NCBI RefSeq assembly: GCF_009749405.1
Contig: NZ_WBIQ01000010.1
Coordinates: forward strand, 186,001 to 250,000
Length of the DNA: 64,000 nt
Direction of reading: 5' to 3'
Source: Agromyces lapidis
GTDB taxonomy: Bacteria; Actinomycetota; Actinomycetes; Actinomycetales; Microbacteriaceae
This document shows, piece after piece, positions 1 to 11,155 of the stretch; the first letter of the stretch is position 1; each line of letters begins with the position of its first letter. The position numbers and the translations under genes are program-made. The notes beneath the pieces are model-generated. The model did no database searches and was not told the DNA's origin. It saw only the letters and a program-made list of their open reading frames with translations.

Positions 1-1
1 T

Positions 2-3000
2 GGCGACACGATCACCATCGCGACCGAGCAGGTCTCGCTCGAGATCGACCGCGCGACCGGTGCCGCGACGCTGAAGCGCGCCGACGGCTCGCTCGTCTGG
101 GCCGAGTCCGAGCCCCTCACCTTCGGCGGCGCATCGACCACCCAGCACCTGGCCGCGGTCGACGGCGAGCAGTTCCTCGGCGGCGGCATGCAGAACGGTC
201 GGTCGATCCACACGGGTGCGACCATCAACGTCGCCCGCAGCTACGACTGGGACGACGACGGCTATCCGAACGCGGTGCCGTACTACATGTCGTCCAACGG
301 CTACGGCGTGCTCCGCAACACCTTCGCCGCCGGCAGCTACGACTTCGCCGGTGGCACCACGACCCACGCCGAGCAGCGCTTCGACGCGTACTACTTCGTC
401 GGCGACTACACCGACGCGCTCGACGGGTACACGAAGCTCACGGGCCGGCCCATGATGCCGCCCGTCTACGCACTCGAGTACGGCGATGCCGACTGCTACA
501 ACCGCTCGAGCCCCACCTACTCGGGATCGAAGGACCCGGCGAAGCTCCGCACGCCGCAGGCGCTCGAGATCGCGAAGGACTTCGTCGAGAACGACATGCC
601 CGCGGGCTGGATGCTCGTGAACGACGGCTACGGGTGCGAGTACCAGGAGCTTCCCGAGACCGTCGACGCGATCGAGGAGGAGACCGGGCTGAAGACCGGC
701 CTCTGGACCCAGCGCTCGCTGACGCAGCAGGAGTACGAGGTCGGCGAGGCCGGCGTGCGCCTGCGCAAGCTCGACGTCGCGTGGGTCGGCGCCGGCTACC
801 GCCTCGCGCTCACCGGCTGCGAAGCCGCCCACGGCGGGATCGAGCAGTACTCCGACGCCCGCGGCACCTCGCTCATGGTCGAGGGCTGGGCGGGCTCGCA
901 GCGCTGCGGCATGCAGTGGACGGGCGACCACACGGGCAACCTCGACGCCGTGCGCTGGCAGGTCTCGGCGCTCACCGGCGCCGGCAACTCGGGCATGCCC
1001 TTCACCACGGGCGACGTCGACGGCATCTTCGGCGGCTCCGCCGAGAGCTACGTGCGCGACCTGCAGTGGAAGGCCTTCGCGCCCGCGCTCTACTCGATGA
1101 GCGGCTGGGCGCCGGTCGACAAGCGGCCCTGGCTCTACGGCGAGCAGGCGACGGCGATCAACCGCTCGTATCTGCAGCTGCGTCAGCAGCTCATGCCCTA
1201 CATCTACTCGCTCGCGGCCGAGTCGCACCGAAGCGGCCTGCCGATGATGCGCTCGCTCGCACTCGAGTACCCGAACGACCCCGGCGCGTACAGCGTCGAG
1301 GCGAACAACGAGTTCCTGCTCGGCGGCGACTACCTCGTCGCCCCGGTGTACACGAAGACGACCGTGCGCAACGGCATCTACCTGCCCGCGGGCGAGCAGT
1401 GGGTCGACTACTGGACCGGCCGGCTCTACGAGGGCGGCCAGGTGCTCAACGGCCATCCCGCACCGCTCGACAAGCTGCCGATCTTCGTGCGCGCCGGCGC
1501 CGTGGTGCCGCAGGGGGTCGTGGCGCGCAACGCCTCGCTCGTGCCCGAGGACTCGCCCATCACGCTCTCGGTCTACCCGCAGGGCGAGAGCGAGTTCGCG
1601 CTCTACGAGGACGACCAGGTGACCCGCGCCTACGCCGACGGCGAGTCGAGCATCCAGCGCTTCACCATCGACGCCCCGAAGGCCGGCAAGAAGGGCACCG
1701 TGCACATCGAGATCGGTGAGCGCGACGGCGACTACGACGGCAAGGCCGAGTCGCGGCCCTACCGCGTCGAGGCGCACACCGGTTCGGAGCCGAAGATCGT
1801 GAAGCTCGGCAGCAGCACGCTGCCGCGCGTCGACGACGTCGCCGAGCTCGACGAGCAGCCCGGCTGGACCTATCTCGCCGAGCAGACCGGCGGGGTCGTC
1901 GTGATCTCGACCGGCGCGGTCGACTCGAACGAGTCGGTGCGCCTCACCCTCACCGACACGAGCGGCGTCGGCGGGCAGGACGTGGAGGTCGCCGCGGCAT
2001 CCGTCGCCGTCGACCTCGTCGACCGCGTCTTCCAGGGCGACGAGACGACCGTCACCGCGACCTTCACCAACACGGGCGCGAAGGCGAAGGACGACGTCGT
2101 GCTCACTCCGCTCGCACCCGAGGGCTGGAGCCTCGTCTCCTCGAGCGGCGAGCAGGCCGGCACGGTGAAGAAGGACGGCACCGCGAGCGCCGAGTTCGTC
2201 TTCGAGGTCACGGATGCCGCGGCGGCCGACCTGCAGACGGTCGCCGTCGAGGCGTCGTACGCCTCGAAGGGCCAGCCGAACACGGTGTCGGGGGCGAACC
2301 AGCTCTACGTCGCCTACGGCTCGCTCGCGGGCGCCTACAACGCCGACGCGATCAGCGAGATCGCAACGGCGAAGGCGGCGAACTTCGACGGCGGCGGCGC
2401 GAGCTTCTCGGCCGAGGCGCTCGCCCGCGCGGGCGTCACGCCCGGCTCGACGGTCACCGTCGGCACCGGCGACGCGGCGATCGAGTACACCTGGCCCGCC
2501 CCCTCGGGCGCGGCCGACTCGGTCTCGCCGGCGGGGCAGACCATCGCGCTCTCGGGCAAGGGCACGCACCTGGCCGTCCTCGCCTCGGCGGCGACCGGCG
2601 GCGGCGTGAACCCCGAGCTCGAACTGCACTACGCCGACGGCAGCGTCGCGAAGCAGAGCGTGTACTTCCCGAACTGGCTGCTGCAGGCATCGGGCCTGCA
2701 GGGGTCGACGGTCGCGATCACCTCGCTCGGGCGCAACAGCGCGACGAACCCGAACGTGTACGAGTACCCGACGGGCAAGTACCAGGTGTACTCGAACGTG
2801 CTGCGGCTGAACCCCGCGAAGGAGCTCGCCTACGTCGTGCTGCCGACCGAGTCGCGCATGAAGATCTTCGACTGGAAGGTCGTCGACCAGCCGCTGCCGA
2901 CGCCGCCGTCGGGCACGGTCTTCGCCTCGGAGCTGCAGTGGCTGAACGCCACGAACGGCTGGGGCGTGATCGGCAAGAACGTGGCCAACAAGGACGCCGC

Positions 3001-3364
3001 GAACTCGCCCGACGTGCCGCTCGCGATCAACTACGTCGACCCGGCGACCGGGGCGAACCCGACGTACGCGAAGGGGCTCGGGGTGCACGCGCTCTCGAAG
3101 ATCACGTACTACGTGGGCGGGGCGTGCAGCGCCTTCACCGCGGACGTGGGGCTCGAGGCGAAGTTCGCCGGCAACGTCATCTTCAAGGTCGACGCCGACG
3201 GTGACAACCGCTACCAGTCGCGCACCTTCACTCCCGGGTTCGCGCCCGAGAAGGTGAACGTCGACCTCGAGGGCGTGCAGTACGTCGACCTGATCGTCGA
3301 GGCGCCCGGCAGCATCAACGGCGCCCACGGCGTGTGGGGCGACGCGAAGTTCGTCTGCGACTGA
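2..3364 (+). CDS. Glycoside hydrolase family 31, multi-domain, 5' end outside window
   Basis: The reading frame is open from base 2, so the N-terminus lies upstream; 1120 residues are visible. GH31 hallmarks follow in order: a beta-sandwich region with GGGMQNGR, the TIM barrel, the KLD nucleophile motif (Asp codon 773-775), the WTGD acid/base motif (Asp codon 926-928), then a C-terminal sheet domain. Downstream come a NEW3-like segment (about 2000-2300) and an NPCBM-like carbohydrate-binding module (about 2920-3360). These modules are usual in exported alpha-glycosidases, so an extracellular role on alpha-linked glycans is likely. The exact substrate (glucoside, galactoside or xyloside) cannot be read from sequence. 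The signal peptide is not in view. Confidence 0.9.
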   Translation, partial: GDTITIATEQVSLEIDRATGAATLKRADGSLVWAESEPLTFGGASTTQHLAAVDGEQFLGGGMQNGRSIHTGATINVARSYDWDDDGYPNAVPYYMSSNGYGVLRNTFAAGSYDFAGGTTTHAEQRFDAYYFVGDYTDALDGYTKLTGRPMMPPVYALEYGDADCYNRSSPTYSGSKDPAKLRTPQALEIAKDFVENDMPAGWMLVNDGYGCEYQELPETVDAIEEETGLKTGLWTQRSLTQQEYEVGEAGVRLRKLDVAWVGAGYRLALTGCEAAHGGIEQYSDARGTSLMVEGWAGSQRCGMQWTGDHTGNLDAVRWQVSALTGAGNSGMPFTTGDVDGIFGGSAESYVRDLQWKAFAPALYSMSGWAPVDKRPWLYGEQATAINRSYLQLRQQLMPYIYSLAAESHRSGLPMMRSLALEYPNDPGAYSVEANNEFLLGGDYLVAPVYTKTTVRNGIYLPAGEQWVDYWTGRLYEGGQVLNGHPAPLDKLPIFVRAGAVVPQGVVARNASLVPEDSPITLSVYPQGESEFALYEDDQVTRAYADGESSIQRFTIDAPKAGKKGTVHIEIGERDGDYDGKAESRPYRVEAHTGSEPKIVKLGSSTLPRVDDVAELDEQPGWTYLAEQTGGVVVISTGAVDSNESVRLTLTDTSGVGGQDVEVAAASVAVDLVDRVFQGDETTVTATFTNTGAKAKDDVVLTPLAPEGWSLVSSSGEQAGTVKKDGTASAEFVFEVTDAAAADLQTVAVEASYASKGQPNTVSGANQLYVAYGSLAGAYNADAISEIATAKAANFDGGGASFSAEALARAGVTPGSTVTVGTGDAAIEYTWPAPSGAADSVSPAGQTIALSGKGTHLAVLASAATGGGVNPELELHYADGSVAKQSVYFPNWLLQASGLQGSTVAITSLGRNSATNPNVYEYPTGKYQVYSNVLRLNPAKELAYVVLPTESRMKIFDWKVVDQPLPTPPSGTVFASELQWLNATNGWGVIGKNVANKDAANSPDVPLAINYVDPATGANPTYAKGLGVHALSKITYYVGGACSAFTADVGLEAKFAGNVIFKVDADGDNRYQSRTFTPGFAPEKVNVDLEGVQYVDLIVEAPGSINGAHGVWGDAKFVCD

Positions 3365-3379
3365 GGCCTCCGCGCCTCC

Positions 3380-3412
3380 GAGGGGCCCGCGCGATCATCG
3401 CGCGGGCCCCTC
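3380..3412 (+). terminator. Rho-independent-type terminator after the GH31 gene
   Basis: A perfect 16-base inverted repeat (3380-3395 and 3397-3412) separated by a single base lies 15 bases after the GH31 stop. It is very G+C rich and followed by a short T/G-rich stretch, not a true U-tract, as is common in actinobacteria. Confidence 0.75.
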
Positions 3413-3462
3413 GTCGTGCGGAGCCCAGCAGCGGCTCAGCCCCGGAAGGGCGTGCGAAATAC

Positions 3463-3488
3463 TTAGCCACACTAATTTGTTAGACTAA
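3463..3488 (+). promoter_or_regulatory. Tandem inverted repeats in the MarR promoter (probable auto-operator)
   Basis: Two small palindromes, TTAG-N5-CTAA (3463-3475) and TTAG-A-CTAA (3480-3488), sit directly before the marR-like start. The second contains the hexamer TAGACT (3481-3486), 7 bases before the ATG, a probable -10 box for a leaderless transcript. MarR proteins commonly bind such AT-rich palindromes over their own promoter, so self-repression that also covers the downstream exporter is inferred. Confidence 0.6.
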
Positions 3489-3493
3489 GCATC

Positions 3494-3976
3494 ATGACGG
3501 ATGCCACGACCACGACCGCGCCCGCGCGGCCCCCAGCCGCAGCATCCCCTCGGCGGCGCAGCCTGGCCGAGCAGTCGACCGAACTCCGCATCGCGGTGAT
3601 GCGCCTCTCGCGGCGGCTGCGACAGCAGCGCAGCGACACCGAGATCAGCGCCTCGCAGTTCTCGACCCTCGGCTGGATCCACAGCGAAGGCCCGCTCACG
3701 ATCGGTCGCCTCGCCGAGCTCGAGCGGGTCACCGCGCCCAGCATGAACCGCACGGTCAACTGCCTCGTCGACGCCGGCTACGTCACGCGCCGCACCGACG
3801 ACGACGACCGCCGCAAGGTGCTCGTCGAGGTGACCGAGGCGGGCGACACGGTCGTCCGCGAGACCCGCAAGCGCCGCGACGCGTGGATCGCCAAGCGGTA
3901 CGCCGCCCTCGATCCCGCCGACCGCGAGATCCTCGCGCGCGCCACCACGATCCTCGGGAGGCTCCTCGACCAGTGA
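3494..3976 (+). CDS. MarR family transcriptional regulator
   Basis: A 160-residue protein with a winged-helix core around residues 50-120. The recognition region reads TIGRLAELERVTAPSMNRTV, followed by the wing with DDDDRRKVLVEVTEAG, which is the signature of MarR regulators. The N-terminal 25 residues are Ala/Thr/Pro-rich and probably disordered. No Shine-Dalgarno is visible. TAGACT lies 7 bases upstream of the ATG, suggesting a leaderless mRNA. Its stop overlaps the start of the MFS exporter gene, so it probably represses that exporter in response to a small ligand. Confidence 0.9.
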   Translation: MTDATTTTAPARPPAAASPRRRSLAEQSTELRIAVMRLSRRLRQQRSDTEISASQFSTLGWIHSEGPLTIGRLAELERVTAPSMNRTVNCLVDAGYVTRRTDDDDRRKVLVEVTEAGDTVVRETRKRRDAWIAKRYAALDPADREILARATTILGRLLDQ

Positions 3977-5433
3977 GTGCCATGTTCCGCTCCCTCAGCC
4001 ACGTCAACTATCGAATCTGGTTCATCGGCGCCCTCGTCTCGAACGTCGGCGCCTGGATGCAGGCGACCGCCCAGAACTGGGTGGTGCTCACCGAACTCAC
4101 CGCCAACGACGCGCTCGCCGTCGGGGTCACGATGGCGCTGCAGTTCGCCCCGCAGCTGCTGCTCGTGCCGATCACGGGCCTCATCGCCGACCGCTTCGAT
4201 CGCCGCAAGATCCTCATGTGCACGCAGACGGCGCTGATGCTGCTCGGCCTCGCCCTCGGCCTGCTGCTCATCTTCGGCCACGCCGAGCTCTGGCACCTCT
4301 ACGTCTTCGCGGGCCTGCTCGGCATCGTGAACGCGATCGACAACCCGGCGCGGCAGACCTTCGTCACCGACCTCGTGTCGAGCTCCGACATGTCGAACGC
4401 GGTCGCGCTCAACTCGGCCTCGTTCAACACCGCGCGCCTCATCGGCCCCGCCGTCGCCGGCGTGCTCATCGTGCTCGTCGGCTCGGGCTGGGTCTTCATC
4501 ATCAACGCGGTCACCTTCCTCGCCGTGCTCGGTGCGCTCGCGATGCTCAAGGGCAAGAAGCTCAAGCGGATGCCCCGGGCCAGCCGTGAACGCGGGGCCT
4601 TCGTCGCGGGCTTCCGCTACGTGTGGAGCCGACCCGACCTCGTCGTGGTCTTCGTCATCGTGTTCCTCGTGGGCGCGTTCGGCATGAACTTCCCGATCTT
4701 CTCCTCGACGATGGCCGTCGAGTTCGGGCGCGGCGCCGGCGAGTACGGCCTGCTCAACTCGATCCTCGCGATCGGCTCGCTCGCGGGCGCCCTCCTGGCC
4801 GCCCGGCGCGAGCGCGCCCGCCTGCGCGTCGTCATCCTCGCCGCAGCCGGCTTCGGCGTCGCCGCGGCGATCTCGGCCGTGATGCCCACGTTCGTGCTCT
4901 TCGCAGCCTCGACGGTGCTGATCGGCTTCGCCGCGGTCACGATGCTCACGACGGCCAACGGCTACGTGCAGACGACCACCGAGCCCGCGCTCCGCGGCCG
5001 CGTGCTCGCGCTGTACTTCGCGATCCTGTCGGGCGGCACGCCGATCGGCGCACCGATCGTCGGTGCGGTCGCCAACAGCTGGGGTCCGCGCTGGGGTCTC
5101 GGCGTCGCCGCGATCGCGGCCGGTGTCGCGGCACTCATCGGCGCGGCCTGGCTCGTCATGTCGCGCGGCATGCGGCTCGCCAGGCATCCCGAACGCCGCT
5201 GGGCGCCCGCGGTGCGCTTCGACGCGCCGCCCACCGCGGCGATCGCCGTCGTGCCGACCTCCGCCATCGCGGTGCCGACGGAGGCGCTGCAGGTGCCGAC
5301 CGAGGCGACGCCGATCGTCGCGCCCGCCCCCGGCACTCAGCCGACCCCGACCGGGCTCCCGACCGTGGCGTCGACCCGGCCGCGTGCGAACTCGGTGTCG
5401 CGCATGCCGAGGGTCGAGACCCCCACGCCGTAG
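3973..5433 (+). CDS. MFS transporter (EntS/DHA3-type exporter)
   Basis: This 486-residue protein has about 12 membrane segments and starts RSLSHVNYRIWFIGALVSN, like EntS/DHA3-type drug or siderophore exporters. The GTG at 3973 overlaps the marR stop (GTGA), indicating translational coupling; ATG 3982 is the alternative start. The motif DRFDRRK in the loop after helix 2 is the MFS motif A. After the last helix (near residue 410) comes a long Pro/Ala/Thr tail with repeated VPT units. The final 97 bases run antisense through the 3' end of the convergent PNPOx-like gene, so the tail could be an extension after loss of an earlier stop. Substrate unknown. Confidence 0.88.
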   Translation: MSAMFRSLSHVNYRIWFIGALVSNVGAWMQATAQNWVVLTELTANDALAVGVTMALQFAPQLLLVPITGLIADRFDRRKILMCTQTALMLLGLALGLLLIFGHAELWHLYVFAGLLGIVNAIDNPARQTFVTDLVSSSDMSNAVALNSASFNTARLIGPAVAGVLIVLVGSGWVFIINAVTFLAVLGALAMLKGKKLKRMPRASRERGAFVAGFRYVWSRPDLVVVFVIVFLVGAFGMNFPIFSSTMAVEFGRGAGEYGLLNSILAIGSLAGALLAARRERARLRVVILAAAGFGVAAAISAVMPTFVLFAASTVLIGFAAVTMLTTANGYVQTTTEPALRGRVLALYFAILSGGTPIGAPIVGAVANSWGPRWGLGVAAIAAGVAALIGAAWLVMSRGMRLARHPERRWAPAVRFDAPPTAAIAVVPTSAIAVPTEALQVPTEATPIVAPAPGTQPTPTGLPTVASTRPRANSVSRMPRVETPTP

Positions 5434-5840
5434 GTAACGAAGTCGCTCGTCGGCAGCACCCCGACGCCGATGAGCGCGCCGCGCTCGCCATCGCTCAGCT
5501 CGAGCCCGTGCACGAGCGCGTCGTGCACCGGGGCGGGCAGCGCCGACGCCGGCACGATCTCGGCCCGCCCCGCGAAGGTGACGGTCGCCGCCGGCACCTT
5601 GATCCACGGGACGAAGGGGACGCGTCTCGGGATCGGCACGGTGACCGAGACGCCGGGATTCACTGCGAGGTGCCGGGCCTTCCACTCGCGTTCGTTCGTG
5701 GTGAACCAGAGCCGGCCGTCGTCGACCACGTGCATGACGCCGGCCGTGCGGGCCTCGCCCCTCGCCGAGACCATCCCGAGGACCATGAAGTTCGTCGCGC
5801 CGATCGCCTTCCAGACGTCGGCCGCCGTGAGGTCGACCAT
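5337..5840 (-). CDS. Pyridoxamine 5'-phosphate oxidase family protein
   Basis: A 167-residue split-barrel flavin-binding-type protein. The segment beginning VWKAIGATNFMVLGMVSARG and the strand GRLWFTTNEREWKARHL are typical of PNPOx-like proteins that use FMN or F420. I chose ATG 5840 (the second of two consecutive ATGs) because AAGGAG lies 6 bases upstream. The 3' end overlaps the convergent MFS gene by 97 bases. It is divergent from a TetR gene and shares two operator-like boxes with it, so ligand-controlled expression is likely. Natural substrate unknown. Confidence 0.82.
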   Translation of the reverse strand: MVDLTAADVWKAIGATNFMVLGMVSARGEARTAGVMHVVDDGRLWFTTNEREWKARHLAVNPGVSVTVPIPRRVPFVPWIKVPAATVTFAGRAEIVPASALPAPVHDALVHGLELSDGERGALIGVGVLPTSDFVTYGVGVSTLGMRDTEFARGRVDATVGSPVGVG

Positions 5841-5850
5841 CATCAACTCC

Positions 5851-5866
5851 TTTACATTGTCAAGTA
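5851..5866. promoter_or_regulatory. Operator box 1 in the PNPOx/TetR divergent promoter
   Basis: TTTACATTGTCAAGTA, which contains the near-palindrome TTTACA-N-TGTCAA. It differs by one base from box 2 (5898-5913) and lies just upstream of the PNPOx Shine-Dalgarno. The reverse strand reads TTGACA, so it may also overlap a -35 element. A binding site for the adjacent TetR is inferred. Confidence 0.6.
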
Positions 5867-5897
5867 GTGCGTACGCCCCGAAAGCTACGCACATTGC

Positions 5898-5913
5898 TTT
5901 ACAATGTCAAGTA
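5898..5913. promoter_or_regulatory. Operator box 2 in the PNPOx/TetR divergent promoter
   Basis: TTTACAATGTCAAGTA, the second copy of the box at 5851, 47 bases away start to start and in the same orientation. It lies 38 bases before the TetR start codon, a typical place for autoregulation. Confidence 0.6.
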
Positions 5914-5951
5914 CCCCGCGGCATCCGATCGCCCGGGCGTCAGGAGGGCGC

Positions 5952-6551
5952 ATGAGCACGGTCGCCACCGGCACCTCCCCCGGCCGCGCCGCGCTGCTCA
6001 GCGCGATGGAGGAACTCGCTCGCGAACACGGGGTCAACAACGTCGGCCTCCGCGAGGTCGCACGCCGCGCCGGGCTCTCGCACGCCGCGCCGACCCACTA
6101 CTTCGGCAGTCGCGAGGGCATGATCCGTGCACTGGCCCTCGAGGGGCTCAGCCTGCTCGGCCGCGAACTCTGCGCCGCGCAGGAGCGGGCCGCGCACCTG
6201 CCCGGGCGCGAGCGACTCGTGGCCGACTCGCTCGAGTTCGTCGCCTTCGCCCAGCGTCACCCCGCCCACTACGACGCGATGTTCCGCACTCCGCGCCCCG
6301 CGCAGGGCGACGAGACCCTCGACGGGGCCCGCATCGCCGCCCTCGACGGGCTGCGGGCACTCGTCGCCGACGTGCGCGCCGCGGGCGACATCACCGGCGA
6401 CGTCGAGACCACGTTCCTCCAGCTCTGCGCGCTCAGCCACGGCCTCGCCTCGCTCGCCGTCGACGGCCTGCTGCACGGCATCGAAGGCCCGGCCCCCGCC
6501 GAGGACGTCGTCGAGCGAACCATCAGGGCCCAGGTCGCGCAACTGCCGTGA
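5952..6551 (+). CDS. TetR/AcrR family transcriptional regulator
   Basis: 199 residues from ATG 5952, chosen because AGGAGG lies 4 bases upstream; an in-frame ATG at 5904 falls inside the operator box and is rejected. The N-terminal helix-turn-helix reads VGLREVARRAGLSHAAPTHYF, and the C-terminal half resembles the TetR C-terminal domain with a conserved WHG-like helix region. It is divergent from the PNPOx-like gene, and paired 16-base boxes lie between them, so it most likely represses both. The downstream serine hydrolase begins 86 bases later and could be co-transcribed. Confidence 0.88.
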   Translation: MSTVATGTSPGRAALLSAMEELAREHGVNNVGLREVARRAGLSHAAPTHYFGSREGMIRALALEGLSLLGRELCAAQERAAHLPGRERLVADSLEFVAFAQRHPAHYDAMFRTPRPAQGDETLDGARIAALDGLRALVADVRAAGDITGDVETTFLQLCALSHGLASLAVDGLLHGIEGPAPAEDVVERTIRAQVAQLP

Positions 6552-6637
6552 TCCCGCACGATCCTCTGGGAGGATGGCGAGCGGGCCGGGCGTCGCCGCG
6601 CGAACCGCGCCCGACGCACGCCACCCGAGAGGACTCC

Positions 6638-7612
6638 ATGCCGACGTTCGACGCCGCCTTCGACTGGACCCGCGCGCACGTCGCGTCGGGCGTGCTGCCC
6701 ACCGCCGTGCTCGGCATCGCCGATGCGCACGGCGTCGTGGCGCTCGAGGCGTTCGGCGCGGCATCCGTCGACGACCACTACCCGCTGTTCTCGGTGACGA
6801 AGCCCATCACCGGCCTGGCCGCGCTCAGCCTCGTCGAGGAGGGCCGGCTCACTCCGACGACGCCGCTCGCCCGCGCGCTGCCCGAGTTCGCCGCGCTGCG
6901 CCCCGACGAGGTGCAGCTGCACCACCTCGTCAGCCACACCTCGGGCATCCCCGAGCCCGCGATGGACGTGCCCGACCTCCGCGCGGCCCTCCTCGCCGGC
7001 GGCCGCGACTTCGCGGCAGGCACCGCCGCGCGCTACTCGACCATCGCCTTCGAGGGCGTCGCCGCACTCATCGCCCACGCGACGGGCGAGCCCTGGGAGC
7101 GGCGCTTCGACGAGATCGCACGCCGGGCGGACGCCACGGGGCTGACCTTCGACCGCGCCTCGTCACGGCACTCGCCGGTCGATGCGGCGGAATACGGGCT
7201 CGACTGGGACGTCTACGCCGGGCAGCGCAACCCCGGCGGCGGGGCCTTCGGCCGAGCCGGCGACCTGCTCTCGCTCGGCTCGGCGCTGCTGCGCGACGAC
7301 GGCGCCGTCGTGTCGCCCCTCGCGGTCGAGGCGATGCGCCGTCCGGTCACCGTCGACATCCCTCGGCTCGGCTCGTACACCGTCGAACGCGGCCGCGACT
7401 TCGCCTTCGCATGGAACCTGCCGAATGCGGATCCCGGCCTGCTCACCCGCGACACCTACGGGCACGCGGGCTGGGCCGGCACCGAGTTCTGGATCACGCC
7501 GTCGCTCGGCGTCTGCTTCGTGCTGCTGACGAACCGTGCCGGGCTCGACCGCTTCGCCTACGACGACGCCGAGCTGCACAACCTCGTCGCGGCCGCGGCC
7601 TCGCGGGGCTGA
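6638..7612 (+). CDS. Serine hydrolase, class C beta-lactamase/penicillin-binding fold
   Basis: A 324-residue protein with the catalytic S-x-x-K (Ser52-Val-Thr-Lys55), a Tyr133-Ser-Thr in place of the usual YxN, and a His276-Ala-Gly triad near the C-terminus. SHTSGIP around residues 99-105 is also typical of the family. The length is compact for this fold. No signal peptide or membrane helix is visible, so it is probably cytoplasmic, acting as an esterase or peptidase. Start ATG 6638 has a purine-rich AGAGGA upstream. It follows the TetR gene on the same strand and converges with the GH1 gene. Confidence 0.85.
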   Translation: MPTFDAAFDWTRAHVASGVLPTAVLGIADAHGVVALEAFGAASVDDHYPLFSVTKPITGLAALSLVEEGRLTPTTPLARALPEFAALRPDEVQLHHLVSHTSGIPEPAMDVPDLRAALLAGGRDFAAGTAARYSTIAFEGVAALIAHATGEPWERRFDEIARRADATGLTFDRASSRHSPVDAAEYGLDWDVYAGQRNPGGGAFGRAGDLLSLGSALLRDDGAVVSPLAVEAMRRPVTVDIPRLGSYTVERGRDFAFAWNLPNADPGLLTRDTYGHAGWAGTEFWITPSLGVCFVLLTNRAGLDRFAYDDAELHNLVAAAASRG

Positions 7613-7637
7613 GGCTGCCGCGCCGCGATGCCGCCGC

Positions 7638-9053
<1,416 letters not shown>

Positions 9054-9070
9054 GGCGGACTCCTCGTCGT

Positions 9071-10549
<1,479 letters not shown>

Positions 10550-11110
10550 TCAGTGCCCGTGCGCGAGCTGCTGCAGCACGACGACGCCGAGGCCGAGTGC
10601 GACGAGGGCGCCGAGCGCGACCACCTGCTTCCACCAGTCGATGCGCGTGCGCCGCACGGCGATGAAGCCGATGACGCCGAGGGTCGCGACGTAGACGATC
10701 GAGGCGGCGCGCAGCGCGTGTCCGAGCTCGATCACGCCGAGCGCAGCCAGGCCGAGGAGGAGGAGCGGGACGCCGGCCGAGGCGATCGCCGATCCGGCGA
10801 CGCGGAGCATCCGGCCGACCTCGGCGCGGTCGGGGAAGGCGGCGTGCACCGCGAGGTGCGAGATGACGTCGGCGACGAAGCCCGCCGTGGTGATCGCGAC
10901 GATGCCGACGAGCAGCGTCACCACCGCGCGGGGCGCCTCGACGTGCTCGACGTTCGCGTGCTGCACGAGCACGATCGCGAGCCCGGTGAAGGTCGCGTAG
11001 ACGCGCTCCTTGAGGGCGTCGACGCGCTCGTCGGCGGGTCGGTCGTGGCGGTGCCGACGGCCGTCGCCTCGGTCGCCGTCGGCCCCCTGAGCGTCGGCCG
11101 CGTCATCCAT
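10550..11110 (-). CDS. Small multi-pass membrane protein of unknown function
   Basis: 186 residues: an Asp/Arg/His-rich hydrophilic N-terminus of about 35 residues, then four to five hydrophobic helices, ending in a short basic loop with RRTRIDWWKQ before the last helix. I recognise no named family. Such proteins occur widely in actinobacteria as hypothetical membrane proteins. TACGGT lies 7 bases before ATG 11110 on the minus strand, suggesting leaderless expression. It is divergent from the hydroxyacid dehydrogenase gene, with 45 bases between the starts. Confidence 0.7.
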   Translation of the reverse strand: MDDAADAQGADGDRGDGRRHRHDRPADERVDALKERVYATFTGLAIVLVQHANVEHVEAPRAVVTLLVGIVAITTAGFVADVISHLAVHAAFPDRAEVGRMLRVAGSAIASAGVPLLLLGLAALGVIELGHALRAASIVYVATLGVIGFIAVRRTRIDWWKQVVALGALVALGLGVVVLQQLAHGH

Positions 11111-11155
11111 GCGCGCAACCGTAGCAGCGACGGCGGAGTCTGCGAGGATCGGAGG

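Noticed and set aside
3778-5685. Long open frame of more than 600 codons on the minus strand opposite the MFS gene
   Set aside because: Its residues are mainly Arg, Glu, Asp and Gly, as expected from the antisense of a high-GC gene. The MFS frame has clear family motifs.
5904-5951. Upstream ATG 5904 as start of the TetR gene
   Set aside because: It lies inside operator box 2 and has no ribosome site, while ATG 5952 has AGGAGG at a good distance.
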